Notes under the pieces: generated by a model | Database searches by the model: none | The model's input: the letters and a program-made list of their open reading frames with translations, nothing else | Told to the model about the DNA's origin: nothing | Source: Dendrophyllia cribrosa | Lineage: Eukaryota > Cnidaria > Anthozoa > Scleractinia > Dendrophylliidae | Direction: 5' to 3' | Length of the DNA: 64,000 nucleotides | NCBI GenBank assembly: GCA_024195265.1 | Contig: JAJLRJ010000009.1 | Coordinates: 613,501-677,500 of the forward strand | Part shown: positions 27,187-38,738 of the stretch, piece after piece | How the letters are laid out: each line of letters opens with the position of its first letter | How positions within the stretch are numbered: the stretch's first letter is position 1 | Program-made: the position numbers and the translations under genes

Positions 27187-27429
27187 TCAATGTGCTTTGT
27201 TTTTTCCTTGATTTTCGAGATCCACTCCACACCAATAAGCAGCTGAACCTTTCTTTAATTCCAACTGAAACTGTTTCCTAATTTCAGGCATTTTCAGCTC
27301 ACCGGTTTCGTATCTCCTGACTGCATTCGCTCTCCTGTCTGTTCTGTTCAGCTTCAGCTGTGTCTTGGCTATCACCAAGTTGTGGTCACTTGCGCAATTT
27401 GCACCTCTATAAGTTCTGACATCTTGCAC
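27187..27429 (-). pseudogene. LINE endonuclease/linker fragment
   Basis: Reads DVRTYRGANCASDHNLVIAK followed by a basic linker (NRTDRRANAVRRYETG). The S-D-H-N motif is the C-terminal catalytic block of AP-endonuclease-like domains in non-LTR elements (often mislabelled craniofacial development protein 2). Only about 80 residues remain. Confidence 0.7.
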
Positions 27430-27435
27430 AGACCG

Positions 27436-28975
27436 TTTAAACCTGGAAAGGGATTACCTGTGCATTGAAAGGGTTAACCTGTGCATTCAAAGAGTTTACC
27501 TATACATGGAAAGAGTTTAATTAACTGAGCATTGAAAGAGTTTACCTACGCATTGAGAGGGTTTACCTACGCATTGAAAGGGTTTACCTGCGAATTGAAA
27601 GAGTTTACCTGCGTATTGAAAGGGTTTACCTACGCATTGAAAGGGTTTACCTGCGCATTGAAAGGGTTTACCTACGCATTGAAAGGGTTTACCTACGCAT
27701 TGAAAGGGTTTACCTGCGCATTGAAAGGGTTTACCTGCGCATTGAAAGGGTTTACCTGCGCATTGAAAGGGTTTACCTACGCATTGAAAGGGTTTACCTG
27801 CGCATTGAAAGGGAGTGCGCATTAAAAGGGTTTACCTACGCATTGAAAGAGTTTACCTACGCATTGAAAGGGTTTACCTACGCATTGAAAGGGTTTACCT
27901 ACGCATTGAAAGGGTTTACCTACGCATTGAAAGGGTTTACCTGCGCATTGAAAGGGTTTACCTACGCATTGAAAGGGTTTACCTACGCATTGAAAGGGAG
28001 TGCGCATTAAAAGGGTTTACCTGCGAATTGAAAGGGAGTGCGCATTAAAAGGGTTTACCTGCGCATTGAAAGGGTTTACCTACGCATTGAAAGGGTTAAC
28101 CTGCGAATTGAAAGGGTTTACCTACGCATTGAAAGGGTTTACCTGCGCATTGAAAGGGTTTACCTGCGCATTGAAAGGGAGTGCGCATTAAAAGGGTTTA
28201 CCTACGCATTGAAAGGAATTACCTACGCATTGAAAGGGTTTACCTGCGCATTGAAAGGGTTAACTTACACATTGAAACGGTTGACCTACGTATCATAAGG
28301 GTTTACCTGTGCATTGAAAAGGTTTACCTACGCATTGTAAGGGTTTACCTGTTCACTGAGAGGGTTTACCTACGTATTGAGAGGTTTTACCTACGCATTG
28401 AGAGGGTTTACCTGCGCATTGACAGGATTTATCTGTGCATTAAGAGGGTTTACCTGTGTATTGAGAGGGTTTACCTGTGCATTGAAAGGGTTTACCTATG
28501 CATTCAAAGGGTTTACCTGTGCATTGAAAGGGTTTACCTGTGCATTGAAAGGGTTTACCTGTGCATTGAAAGGGTTTAACTGCGCATTAAAAGGGTTTAC
28601 CTGTGCATTGAAAGGGTTTACCTGTGCATTGAAAGGGTTTAACTGCGCATTGAAAAGGATTACCTGTGCTTTGAGAAGGTTTACTTGCACGTTAAAAGGG
28701 TTTACCTGTGCATTGAAAGGGTTTACCTGCGCATTGAAGGGTTTATCTGTGCATTGAAAGGGCCTACTTGCGCATTGAATGGGTTAACCTAGGCATAAAA
28801 TGGGTTTACCAGGGCATTTAAACGGTTTACTTGTGAATTGAAAGGGTTTTCTGGCACATTAAAAGGGTTGTTGTGGTAATACAAACATCCTGTGCATTGA
28901 AATAGTTAATATCACCTGGGCATTGAGAGGTTTTTCCTGCTTATTGAAAAGGTTTAACCACTGACAATTTTTTCA
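27436..28975. repeat. 21-bp minisatellite, about 70 units
   Basis: Unit GGGTTTACCTRCGCATTGAA plus A. Shortened units (GGGAGTGCGCATTAAAA) recur at 27812, 28002, 28037 and 28182, marking larger duplicated blocks. The right half is more diverged (TGTGCATT). Confidence 0.97.
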
Positions 28976-28984
28976 ATCCGGTAG

Positions 28985-29145
28985 TAAGCTCTTTCAATGC
29001 CCAGGAAAACCCTTTGAATACGTAGGGAAATTCTTGAATGCGCAGGTTAACCCTTTTAATGCGCAGGTAAACCCTCCGCTCAATGCGTAGGTAAACCCAT
29101 TGAATGCACAGGTAAACCCTTTCAATACACAGGTAAACTCTCAAG
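28985..29145. repeat. Inverted units of the 21-bp minisatellite
   Basis: The same unit appears in opposite orientation (CTTTTAATGCGCAGGTAAAC, CTCAATGCGTAGGTAAACCC) for about seven degenerate copies directly after the main array. The array therefore ends in a head-to-head inversion. Confidence 0.85.
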
Positions 29146-29285
29146 GTTTTTAAGATAAGGGTGTTAGGGACTTGTCCCAATTGTCCCAGCTCCTTCTTTA
29201 GATCATTTCCGAACTCAATTTTTTGAATGGTGACGGTCATTTCACTCGCTAAATATATTCTAAACGCATTAATAGTTTTTCTTAA

Positions 29286-29718
29286 AGGGACACTGTCCCG
29301 GCTGAGATATTGTTTTTCAGTGAATTATGGCCAGGAGCTTGCTTTATTATCTTGAAATTAGAAGAAACCAAAAGTGAAAGAAGCAAAGAAATATGAACTA
29401 AACAGACAAAATAACGGCTAGAAAAGTCAAAATTTCACAAGAATGGCAAGTTTGATTTCTTCAGTGACCGCCGGTCAATAAATCAAATTTCATGAACTGT
29501 AATCCACTTCTATCCTTGCAGTCCTGCACTAGATCTTCAACTGAACGAATGCATTGAACTGCACTGAACACTGAACGAATGCTTTTCAACGAACGCATTC
29601 AAGAATTTCCCTACGTATTTTTGTCCAACTAAGTTGTATAATTCTATTTGGTGGCATTAGGCGATATCGTGGAAATAAGCTAGGCGAAATTTTGCTATTT
29701 CGGCGCGACAGTGTCCCT
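29286..29718. mobile_element. TTAA-flanked MITE, AGGGACACTGTC family
   Basis: 433 bp. It begins AGGGACACTGTCCCGG and ends GCGCGACAGTGTCCCT, flanked by TTAA at 29282-29285 and 29719-29722. It shares inner sequence with the inverted copy at 31226-31632 and termini with 1286-1696. No coding capacity. Confidence 0.85.
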
Positions 29719-29723
29719 TTAAA

Positions 29724-30290
29724 ATAAATATTGAGCCACGTAGCACTGGTGATACAAACAAGGAATCAGAGAATTATAACTCTGTGTGTAAATTATAGTG
29801 CTAAAGTCAACCCATAAATTTCCCTGTACTGAGCGTTAGCCCTAGTAAGGAAATGAGGGACCACACGAGGGAAAGAAAAAAATCTTTGACCTCGGAGGGA
29901 TTAATTCGAACCCACGAGGCCGTACGGAAGCAGATCGTGGGTAATAAGGTGGTAATTCGTGGCAATGAAAATGTGAAGGGTACAAATAAATGTTGAGCCA
30001 CGTAGCACTGGTGATACAAACAAGGAATCAGAGGAATCATTGCCACGAAGTGTCACCTTATTACCCACTATCTGCTCCCGTACGGCGTCGTGGCTCAAGC
30101 GGTAGAGCGACGGAAGATCTAATCCGGAGGTCGTGGGTTCGAATCCCACCGAGGTCAAAGATTTTTTTTTCTTTCCCTCGTGTGGTCCCTCATTTCCTTA
30201 CTAGGGCTAACGCTAAGTACAGGGAAATTTATGTGTAGACTTTAGCACTATAATTTACACACAGAGTTAATTCTCTGATTCCCTGTTCCC
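29724..30290. repeat. Foldback of two inverted SINE-like copies
   Basis: The left part (ACTCTGTGTGTAAATTATAG, CCTGTACTGAGCGTTAGCCC, GAGGGACCACACGAGGG) reappears inverted at about 30170-30285. A second direct copy of GAGCCACGTAGCACTGGTGA starts at 29995. The right arm carries a whole tRNA-like head, the left arm only its T-arm part (about 29890-29925). Confidence 0.8.
30084..30156 (+). ncRNA. tRNA-derived SINE head
   Basis: 73 nt with internal RNA polymerase III promoter boxes: A box TGGCTCAAGCGGTAGAGC and B box GGTTCGAATCC. The T stem GTGGG/CCCAC is perfect. The D stem GCTC/GAGC pairs. The acceptor stem has one mismatch and one wobble. The anticodon arm pairs only four positions with an eight-base loop. 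No CCA is encoded. A T run follows within 15 bases. Because it sits in an inverted repeat with a longer tail, I read it as a SINE promoter rather than a working tRNA gene. Confidence 0.7.
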
Positions 30291-31050
30291 TTTAAAATAT
30301 GAATACCTGATCTTTTGAAAAGCAGCATAACGCACAAATGACACTTGGCCAGCTGACCGACCTAATTTTGCTGGCCAACACAAGAAATGTGTATGCAGCA
30401 ATACTCCTTACCATCTTATGCCGTGGAACAATGCACCTGCTTCTTGGAAATGCTGCTGGCTATTTCGGATTCCCCTTAAAATTATAAAGTTAACTCTCAG
30501 CAAAAATTACCTGCAATTATAAGGGAAAAAGTGACAAAAAATACCAATTACCCCCCCCCCCCCCTCCCCCCCACTACCTGCCACGCCCGGTTCCAGTTTG
30601 CCGCTGGACATATCACTTGTCTTGGGCGGTAAGGGGATTGAGGGAGCAAATCAGGAGAATTAAAAGATCTATGTTGAATGCACTAGAGCCAAGACTAGCT
30701 TGGCTCTAGTCCTTTTCAAAAATCCAGCTATATATACGTTTTCGTAATCTTTTACTATTAAGCTTTCAGAAAATATATAGTTTGCTGGGGTCTTAATTAG
30801 GCCTAGAGCAATAAAAAGCGCAAAAGCACCACGATTATGCATCTAAAATACTTTTAAACGTGTTAGAATCCGGAAATTATTTTTAATATTGCTAACTGAA
30901 GATTTATGAAAAGGGTGATGTTAATTGCGGGGTATATCTTGACGTTGCGGAAACTCATTGTTGCTTAGCTACGGTGTTGTTCTGATTGTTAGTGTCTTTT
31001 GAATCTTTTTTTTTTTACGTCATTTGGTGATCGCAACATCCGCCAAGAAC
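30291..31050. other. Intergenic, no gene seen
   Basis: A poly-C run lies at about 30550-30572. There is a short local repeat of GAGCCAAGACTAGCTTGGCT at 30691-30710. Otherwise nothing recognisable. Confidence 0.5.
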
Positions 31051-31051
31051 T

Positions 31052-31160
31052 ATTGGCTACCGCTGAATATATATCCATGTGTCTCAGCTAACTCGCACTG
31101 CAAGACCACAAGTGTTTCACGTTTTGATAATTCGACGACAGGATCGCCGCGAGATTCAAG
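31052..31160 (+). promoter_or_regulatory. Likely promoter and noncoding first exon of the pathogen-related gene
   Basis: ATTGG (inverted CCAAT) at 31052-31056 is followed by ATATATAT at 31067-31074. A candidate leader ends ...GCGAGATTCAAG at 31160 before GTAAGT. The acceptor at 33627-33628 would join it to the exon carrying the start codon. The transcription start is not fixed by sequence alone. Confidence 0.5.
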
Positions 31161-31225
31161 GTAAGTGCTTAGATAGTAATTTGTCAAAAACGAACTTTCT
31201 GCATCTATCGGCAGATTCTTTAACC

Positions 31226-31632
31226 CTTCAAAGGAACACTGTGCCGCTGAAATAACAAAATTCCGCTCCTTACTTCCATGTTATATCGCCAAATGCCACC
31301 AAATATACAACTTAGTTGGATATAAAGATTCTGTAGAGCAAAACAAAAGCGGTAGTTTATTTGAAAGATAAAGTGACAGGGGATTCAAGCTTGAAATCAA
31401 AATTACCATTCTTGTGGAACTTTGACTCTTTTGTGTCTTTTAGCCGTTTTCTTTGCTTTGGCGATTTGTTCTTCTTATCTCAAGATAATAAAGCAAGATG
31501 AAGTAATGAAGATAATAAAGCAAGATAAAGTAATGAAGATAATAAAGCAAGATGAAGTAATGAAGATAATGAAGCAAGTTCCTGGCCATAGTCATGAAAA
31601 CAAGACACATCAGCCGTGAAACTGTCCTTTAC
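31226..31632. mobile_element. Degraded MITE, inverted relative of 29286-29718
   Basis: Starts AAAGGAACACTGTGCCGC. It shares, in opposite orientation, TTCATGTTATATCGCC-type and TTGGTGGCAT/ATGCCACCAA words with 29286-29718. It contains a 27-bp tandem (GATAATAAAGCAAGATGAAG, about four copies, 31485-31575). No clear TTAA pair survives. It lies in intron 1 of the pathogen-related gene. Confidence 0.65.
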
Positions 31633-31639
31633 GGCCCCA

Positions 31640-32700
31640 AGAGTACCCCGAATATCATGAGTGAAAATTAAAATTAACCGCATAAACGGTTAGAAGAAGC
31701 CGGTTTTCACTAAAAAATAAACTTCTGACACCCAGGGTATCCCGAGAGTGGCGAAAGTCAAAATTCCAAAAAAAAAATCCCAAATTTCATTTTGCAAAAT
31801 AGTGGAAAACAAATAGTACCATGCAAAAGTACTGCCAAAGAGGTTTCATATGAATGGTCACATAACAAAACGACAACTATACTATAAAACATTTATAGTA
31901 ATGTGACACCGGTCTACCGGTAAATGACATTTTGTGTCGCTGTATGCCATTGAAGTCATCATATTATAAGGCTTATTCAACTTCCTGCACCGGCCATGTA
32001 CGTGATCTGCGCATCGGTTCTTGAATAAGATCCGTTTGTGATTATTTATAGTTGCGGTTGGCCAATATGAAGAATATCCGGCCAAAACTTTAATGTCTCT
32101 GCACAAATATGCAGTTTAGTGTCCGCCTTGAGACGTATTTTAACCAGAATTTTGCTTTAAAAATGTCCGCTACCCGCCTTAGAGAGTTGTCCGTCGAGTT
32201 TAGTTACAAACAAACAAGCGGGATTCTCCTGAAACCAGCCAACCGACGCAGACAATCAGAATAACAACAGACAATCAGACATAAACAAAATTCGAAAGCA
32301 AACTGGAATCCACGGCTAAAACACTGTGAGGTGAACGGTTAACTACAAATATGCAGATATTAGACCGGGTTTTGAATTGGCTGTCATAAAACAGAAACCA
32401 AAGTACAATCCGCGGTATCCGGTCATTTCGTTCCATGGTCAGATCGTTCCAAGTCAGATCGTTCCAACCAATAGTCAGATCGTTCCACAAAATAGTCAGT
32501 TCGTTCCACATATGTTATATCTATTTTCTTAATGTGTAAATGTTATCCGAGTACAAAGTAGCGATCGGAACATGGATGAAAGTATTTTCAGAACTATATA
32601 GTAATACATAATGTAATACATAATGGAGCTTACAGAGCTTAACCTGTGCGTAGACGTCTCTTATTCAGTGGCTGACCTATTTTGTAGTCTTTTTTGGTGT
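31640..32700. other. Intron 1 of pathogen-related gene, no coding feature
   Basis: Only a short tandem of CAGATCGTTCCA units at about 32425-32510, and a fragment at 31770-31850 related to the repeat family of 49360-49500 (CCAAATTTCATTTTGCAAAA). Confidence 0.5.
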
Positions 32701-32706
32701 GGATCA

Positions 32707-33565
32707 TTCAAATGAAAGCTACTGAGCAGTACTTTCCTGTGGTACTGTTAATTAAGCTGTACAAGGAGATTCTAACTTTTGAGTCTGTGGATGGAATCCT
32801 AAAGTGTGACCAAATGAAAGCTACTGAGCAGTACTTTCCTGTGGTACTGTTAATTAAGCTGTACAAGGTGATTCTAACTTTTGAGTCTGTGGATGGAATC
32901 CTAAAGTGTGACCAAATGAAAGCTACTGAGCAGTACTTTCCTGTGGTACTGTTAATTAAGCTGTACAAGGTGATTCTAACTTTTGAGTCTGTGGATGAAA
33001 TCCTAAGTGTGACCATTCAAGTGAAAGCTACTGAGCAGTACTTTCCTGTGGTACTGTTAATTAAGCTGTACAAGGTGATTCTAACTTTTGAGTCTGTGGA
33101 TGGAATCCTAAAGTGTGACCATTCTAATGAAAGCTACTGAGCAGTACTTTCCTGTGGTACTGTTAATTAAGCTGTACAAGGTGATTCTAACTTTTGAATC
33201 TGTGGATGGAATCCTAAAGTGTGACCAAATGAAAGCTACAGAGCAGTACTTTCCTGTGGTACTGCAGTTAATTAAGCTGTACAAGGTGATTCTAACTTTT
33301 GAGTCTGTGAATAGAATCCTAAAGTGTGACCAAATGAAAGCTACTGAGCAGTACTTTCCTGTGGTACTGTTAATTAAGCTGTACAAGGTGATTCTAACTT
33401 TTGAGTCTGTGGATGAAATTCTAAAGTGTGACCATTCAAATGAAAGCTACTGAGCAGTACTTTCAGTGTGGTACTGTTTATTATGCTGTACAAGGTGGTT
33501 CTATCTTTTGAGTCTGTGGATTAAATCCTAAAGTGTGACCATTCAAATGAAAGCTACTGAGCAGT
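32707..33565. repeat. 102-bp tandem repeat, about 8.5 units
   Basis: Unit contains AATGAAAGCTACTGAGCAGT, GTGGTACTGTTAATTAAGCT and TTTGAGTCTGTGGATG. The copies start near 32707, 32812, 32914, 33020, 33127, 33229, 33334, 33439 and 33546. Period varies from 102 to 108 by short insertions (CATTCAA, GCAG). The array ends 60 bp before the splice acceptor of the first coding exon. Confidence 0.95.
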
Positions 33566-33677
33566 ACTTTCCTTTGACGCTGGTTATATTTTGTTATTTA
33601 AGAAAAACTTGTTATTTTTTCTTTATAGTTTGAGACAAGGGTGGTTTTAGGATTCAGTGAACTGAGTGTTATAAGCA

Positions 33678-35298
33678 ATGGCAGACAGCACTGGCGGCAT
33701 GTGTCCTCACCGACAGTTCATGGACGAACCCGGGATTGTGTGGCGTGAAGGAAAACCCGACTTTACAAAAGTCGACAAAGCTTACTTGGGGGGGAGGACA
33801 CGAGCTCACAAGGAGGGCTCCCTGGAGAAGATTGTGGAGGATTTGGTGAAGACCTGGGAAATGGAAGCTTCACATAAAACCCGACCGGAGGTACGCATCT
33901 TTTTCATATGCGCCTAGCTTTTGCACCCGTCTATAATAAATTTATTTTTTTCTCTACTATAATAGCGTCAAATGGATCTCAGTGTTCTCACGTGACGAAA
34001 CTTGATGTTAACCAATCTCGTTCCCAGGGTGCTCTTTCTTTAGCTACGTCAATGAAGGTCGATTAGACGAACACAGTGAAAGCGAATACACCCTTACTGA
34101 ATTTTGAGTGATGCCGTTAGCTCATAAGACTCAGGCCGCAGTTGGCATGCCTCGCTCGCCAATTTCTTTTCACCATATGCCCAGCAAGTAAGGAGTCTGT
34201 TCATACGCTAGTATGAAATTTGAATTTCCTTTTCTGAAAATGGGTATTTAGACTACGATTCGCTTTTGAGTTTGAAATTGGCATTTTGACTTCATGCATG
34301 AATGATAACATTTGAAGGTCTGATATATAATATATTTTGGTCTGAAATGTTCAAGGGTTGGGCCGCATACCCCTAAAAAAATTGGCGAACACGCCTCTTC
34401 TCGTGAATTTTTCACTTGGAAGTCACTCCTTTAAATCTGCTGTTGCTAAATATATATTATTATTATTATTATTATTATTAGTTAACGGGTTCGATATAAC
34501 AATATTAAAGAATTGATAGTTGATGTTGGTAAAAAGTAAGGACCGTTTCTTGTCCCTCAGGACTGGCAGTCTGTTGATACAGAAGCATTTACTATTCGCG
34601 CAAACAATCAACGTTCTTTCAACTTGAAGGAAATGATTGAAGAAGGAAACTACAACGTCATGATGCAGCAGCAACCGCTGTACAACAGTGAGGCTCACAC
34701 CTTTAAATCATCCCATGATATGTTCAGGTCTGCATTCAACGAAGGATTTCCATGGGAACTGATAGAAGTCTTTTCAGGTGAGAAATATGACACAAGCTAA
34801 CGGTCGAACCTGCAATGAACGTCACTTCGTCTAGTCAAATTTTTGACAAAAATCCAGCAAAATCCCTGTTATGTAGTCCATTTAATCACTGCTTGATTGT
34901 GTCTTATTCGTGTGTGGCCAGCAATTTGTGTTCCGAAAGTGGATTCACTTCTCCATTGTTGGTGTGTGACCGTGACCATAACTTAATAACATATTTTGGC
35001 AGGTATCCCCTGGGGGTTAAACTCACGAGGGAGGGGCTGGTGAGATGATGCTCCGCTTTCAGATATGTCTTTTAAACGCAGGTACTATATTTCTTCCCTA
35101 GGTCCCCCGCGAGTAGCTTTCTCTTGGCGCCACTGGGCACATTGGACGGGTCCTTATAAAGGAAGGGCTCCGACAGGCGAGCTGCTGGAAATGTGCGGTA
35201 TGGCCGTGGCAGAGGTGGACGAGAACTTGAAAATCAAATCCATTGATGTTCATTATGATCCTAACCAGCCACTGATGAAGTTAGAAGGACACAAGTAA
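33678..35298 (+). CDS. Pathogen-related protein-like (PRP family)
   Basis: Three coding exons, 33678-33890, 34561-34777 and 35102-35298, with GT-AG borders, join to 208 residues. Motifs that match the plant 'pathogen-related protein' family are GIVWREGKPDFTKVDKAYLG, SLEKIVEDLVKTWEMEASHK, TFKSSHDMFRSAFNEGFPWE, FSWRHWAHWTGPYKGRAPTG and VHYDPNQPL. The family is small and soluble with an NTF2/SnoaL-like shape; its biochemical activity is not settled. The plant name comes from induction by pathogens, which need not apply here. The exon holding the start codon begins at 33629 after TTTATAG. A noncoding exon near 31160 probably precedes it. All exons are open and in phase, so the gene looks functional. 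Confidence 0.85.
33891..34560. other. Intron 2 of pathogen-related gene
   Basis: Contains an ATT microsatellite at about 34452-34480. Nothing else is recognised. Confidence 0.6.
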
Positions 35299-35658
35299 AG
35301 TCTTTAGTACTGAGACAAGAGAGGATAGTTCACCCAAGCTTACATGAATATCAGTAGATCCGTTAATTAAGATGGCTGTAAAAACCCGCGTAAAAGAATC
35401 TGTAGGCTATAATTTTGGCATTTAAACCCCATTATATAAGAACTTGTTGAAACTAAAAATTAGAAAATCAGAAAAAAAGAAAAAATAATTACTTTTATAT
35501 GGTAATCAGACTGTACACAATCTTTTGTAATTTCAATATAAAAATTTCATATACATGTACTGTACACAAATAATGGCCTCTACTGATTATACATTTTGTA
35601 CATAGTTTCAGTGAGTAGTATTTCCTTAAAATGTATTCTTACTTTTTGGACGTAAGTA

Positions 35659-36265
35659 CAGTGGAATCCCGATATAACGAAGTGCCAAGGGACTGGGACT
35701 GAATGTGTTCGTTATAATGGGGTTTCATTAAATCGGGGTCCTGTTTCATTTATTTTACTATAACAGGGCTGAAGAAAATCGTTCGTTATACCGGGGTCTT
35801 TGCTATACCTGGGTTCTTTATACCGGGATTTTTGTTATACCAGGGTTCGTTATACCGGGATTTTTGTTATACCAGGATTCATTATACCGAGGTCTTTGTT
35901 ATACCTGGGTTCGTTATACCCGGGGTCCTTGTTATACCAGGGTACGTTATACCGGGGACTTTGTTATACCGGGGTTCGTTATACCGCGGGATCTTTGTTA
36001 TACCAGGGTTCGTTATACCGGGATCTTTGTAAAACCAGGGTTCGTTATACCGGGGTTTTTGTTATACCGTGGTTCGTTGTACCGGGGTCTTTGTTATACC
36101 AGGGTTCGTTGCTCAGGGGTCTTTGTTATACCGGGGCCTTTGTTATAGGTTATACCGTGGTCTTTGTTATACCGGGGTCTTTGTTATACCAGGGTTCGTT
36201 ACAGCGGGGTCTTTGTTAGTACCGGGGTTCGTTACATCGGGGTTCGTTATATCAGGGTTCCATTG
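35659..36265. mobile_element. pogo/Tigger-like MITE with expanded internal repeat
   Basis: Begins CAGTGGAATCCCGATATAAC and ends with the inverted GTTATATCAGGGTTCCATTG, flanked by TA (35657-35658, 36266-36267). The CAGTGGAA..CGATATAAC end is the known style of pogo/Tigger TIRs of the Tc1/mariner superfamily. The inside is about 15 degenerate copies of a unit near 30 bp, TTATACCGGGGTCTTTG and TTATACCAGGGTTCG. No transposase. Confidence 0.75.
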
Positions 36266-36339
36266 TATATGTTTCTAATACATACGGAAGGGATCACGCC
36301 CATATAGACTACGTAGTTGTTGGGCCAGCAGCAAGCAGC

Positions 36340-36480
36340 TTTCCTCTTATAATGGTAATAGGACAGAGTGGAGTCCAATTCAGTCTGAAATCATACGAGT
36401 GATTAACAAAATTGGACGACCGCGTAGAAAGAGGCCGACTTGTTAATCACGAGTATGATTACGTAAGAAATAGGCGCGTG
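36340..36480. repeat. Foldback fragment
   Basis: ATCATACGAGTGATTAACAA at 36390-36409 pairs with the inverted TTGTTAATCACGAGTATGAT at 36439-36458. It lies just right of the pogo-like MITE. Outer arms are short, so it may be truncated. Confidence 0.65.
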
Positions 36481-36639
36481 GATGACTAATCACAATCGAG
36501 AATTTTATTATCGATACGAAATCTTAGAACCACTAAACCTAAATTCTCAGTAGACACCAAATATGTAAGAACCTTTGTAGGCTAACTGGGAAAACTTTAG
36601 GTTCTCATACGCGGGTTTTTACTGCATCTGTAAAGAAAA

Positions 36640-37585
36640 CTATAATAATAATAATAACAATAAAGTCTTTATTTAAAGAGCGAATTTAGATATAATTGAT
36701 AAAAATAGCACTAAAATGTTCGAACTTGAATAGACAATAAAACTTAAACTAATTACTTTACATTATAAGAATAAGAAATCTAAAAAGGCACTAAAAAGTT
36801 CGAACTTGAATAGACAACAAAACATTGTAAGGCCTGTATACGTAATTACGCTAGGTAATATTTACACTTCATCGTATAAATTAAATATTTTCAAAACAAC
36901 TATATACATTGTTAGAGGTCTTAGAGTACGTTGGCAAAATTTCACTTCATTTCACCAGTAAAAGACCAAAACGACCTCCAAAACGCAACAGTTAAATGTG
37001 GAATGAACTTTTTAATCAGCAACAGCTGATTAAAAAGTTCATTCCACATTGCCTGCTTAAAAGAATATAATGTTTTCCTTTGTCTTAAAGAAAGAGATAA
37101 AGCATTCCATAATTGACAACAGGTGGTAAAGGTTTTTCCTCCTTCAGTCTGACGTTTAAAGCGAAGACATCTAAAGTTAAAATTTGAGTATCTGGTTCGT
37201 CTAGTGTGTAAATTACTATTATAGATACGAGGAACCATTTCAGGCGATTGAATAACGGAACTGATAGTGCCTGAGGGTGGGCATCTAAGATCATTCTTGC
37301 CGCTGGCTTTTGGAGTTTAAGAACTCTTCCTAGGCTTTCTTTATCACAACAACCGGTCCAAATAACACTTACGCAGTTTATAACTGGTCTTATCATAGCA
37401 TTATAAAAGAGTAGCCTCTGTTTAAGTGGTAGGTAGTTCTTAATTTTTCTTAACACGCCAATGCGCTGGGAAACGTTCTTACAAAGATTGTCCACATGTT
37501 GAGAAAAAGAAAGTTCTTCGTCAATCTCAAGATCTAACCGTTTAACATTTTTAACATTACAATCAATTTTAGGTACAATGTTCAT
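36640..37585 (-). pseudogene. LINE reverse transcriptase C-terminus with 3' tail
   Basis: On the minus strand: KNVSQRIGVLRKIKNYLPLK, MIRPVINCVSVIWTGCC, VLKLQKPAARMILDA. After a frame change it reads TRRTRYSNFNFRCLRFKRQT and LWNALSLSLRQ. This is the post-catalytic region of a non-LTR retrotransposon reverse transcriptase. The frame change lies around 37230. The 3' end carries an AATAAAGACTTTATTG-like tail and a TTA run at about 36640-36662. The 5' part is absent (dead on arrival copy). Confidence 0.8.
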
Positions 37586-37599
37586 TTTGCTTTTTGGCC

Positions 37600-38735
37600 G
37601 CTTTCTACTGTGTAGACTTTAGGAATAAAAAAATTAAATTGCCGGGATAGTTAATCTGAAATCGTACGCTGTAAACTGATTTAATACTTCAGTGATAGTT
37701 CATGCTACAAATAATTGATAGAAAGTTGTATACCATATGAGTAAACTGTGAAAGGAGACAATGGGATATAAAGAACCCTGAAGAAAGTGGCCAGGAAATC
37801 TACAGAGGCGGTAAAGTAGTATGAACTGGGACAAATGTTCTCCTTTTGTAACATTTTGCAATAGAAAAAATGAAACTAATTCGAGAACCATTAAAGAAGG
37901 GGCAGGAATCTGGGGTAAGTGTACGGAATAGGGGGAAGTTCAGACCCCCGGTTTACCTCCATTGTTTAAAAGTCGCCCTGGCAAGCAAAGGTTGCTTAAG
38001 GTTGCTTGTTCCTCAAAACGTCGCACAAAATTCCAAAAGGTTTAAAAATCATTGCTAAGAAGATGCGAACACAGTGAATCAGGACAGGCTCAGGCGAGAA
38101 TGTTGTTGTTACTCTTTAGTGGACAATATGATATCGTATCGTATTCACTTCAAGAAACAAACATAACGTACGGTTGCATTTTAGTTAACGGTTTATTTGC
38201 ACTGTTCTGGAGATCATTGCAGAAGCTCAAATAGTTTCTTACACTGTTACAGCTGAATGCATTAAAGACTGAACAGAGAGAAACTTTACTCAAGAACGTT
38301 TCACTGACAAAACAGTTTACAAACGATCTGTCATGAACTCGAGCAACAACAACGATAACTAACGTCCTAAACATTACAGTTCTGTGACCAAAGGAAAAAA
38401 AATCAACTATCATTCGAATCATGTATTTACGTAAATTAAAATCCCCGAAATCAAATAAATATTGTCTGATACAAATAAAACATAAAATATAATCTTGGAT
38501 TTTATCCTTTGCCGTTTTGTCGTTTGATTTGCCATTTTATTTAGTTAAATTTGTTTAAACTGTTTTAATTTTTCATATGAACACACGAAATACTTAGTCC
38601 CGCGAACCGAGCCAACTCAGTTAGATCATCAACAGATTATCAACAGTTTTAACAAATTTAATAGAGCGCTTTTCTACACGACTGTTAAAAGTAATTATGT
38701 AACAACAACTTAATGACCCAATCAGAGCTCTTAAG
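37600..38735. other. Intergenic, no gene seen
   Basis: No coding region or recognised repeat apart from short AT-rich stretches. The 3' end of the minus-strand peroxidase transcript may reach this region (TTTATT, an inverted AATAAA, at about 38537). Confidence 0.4.
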
Positions 38736-38738
38736 CAT

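Noticed and set aside
27517..28757. Repeated short open frames on both strands over the 21-bp array
   Set aside because: This is a minisatellite artefact; there is no start context, domain or splice structure.
30084..30156. Functional tRNA gene
   Set aside because: The anticodon loop has eight bases, the acceptor stem has a mismatch and the unit is embedded in a longer inverted repeat, so a SINE head is the better reading.
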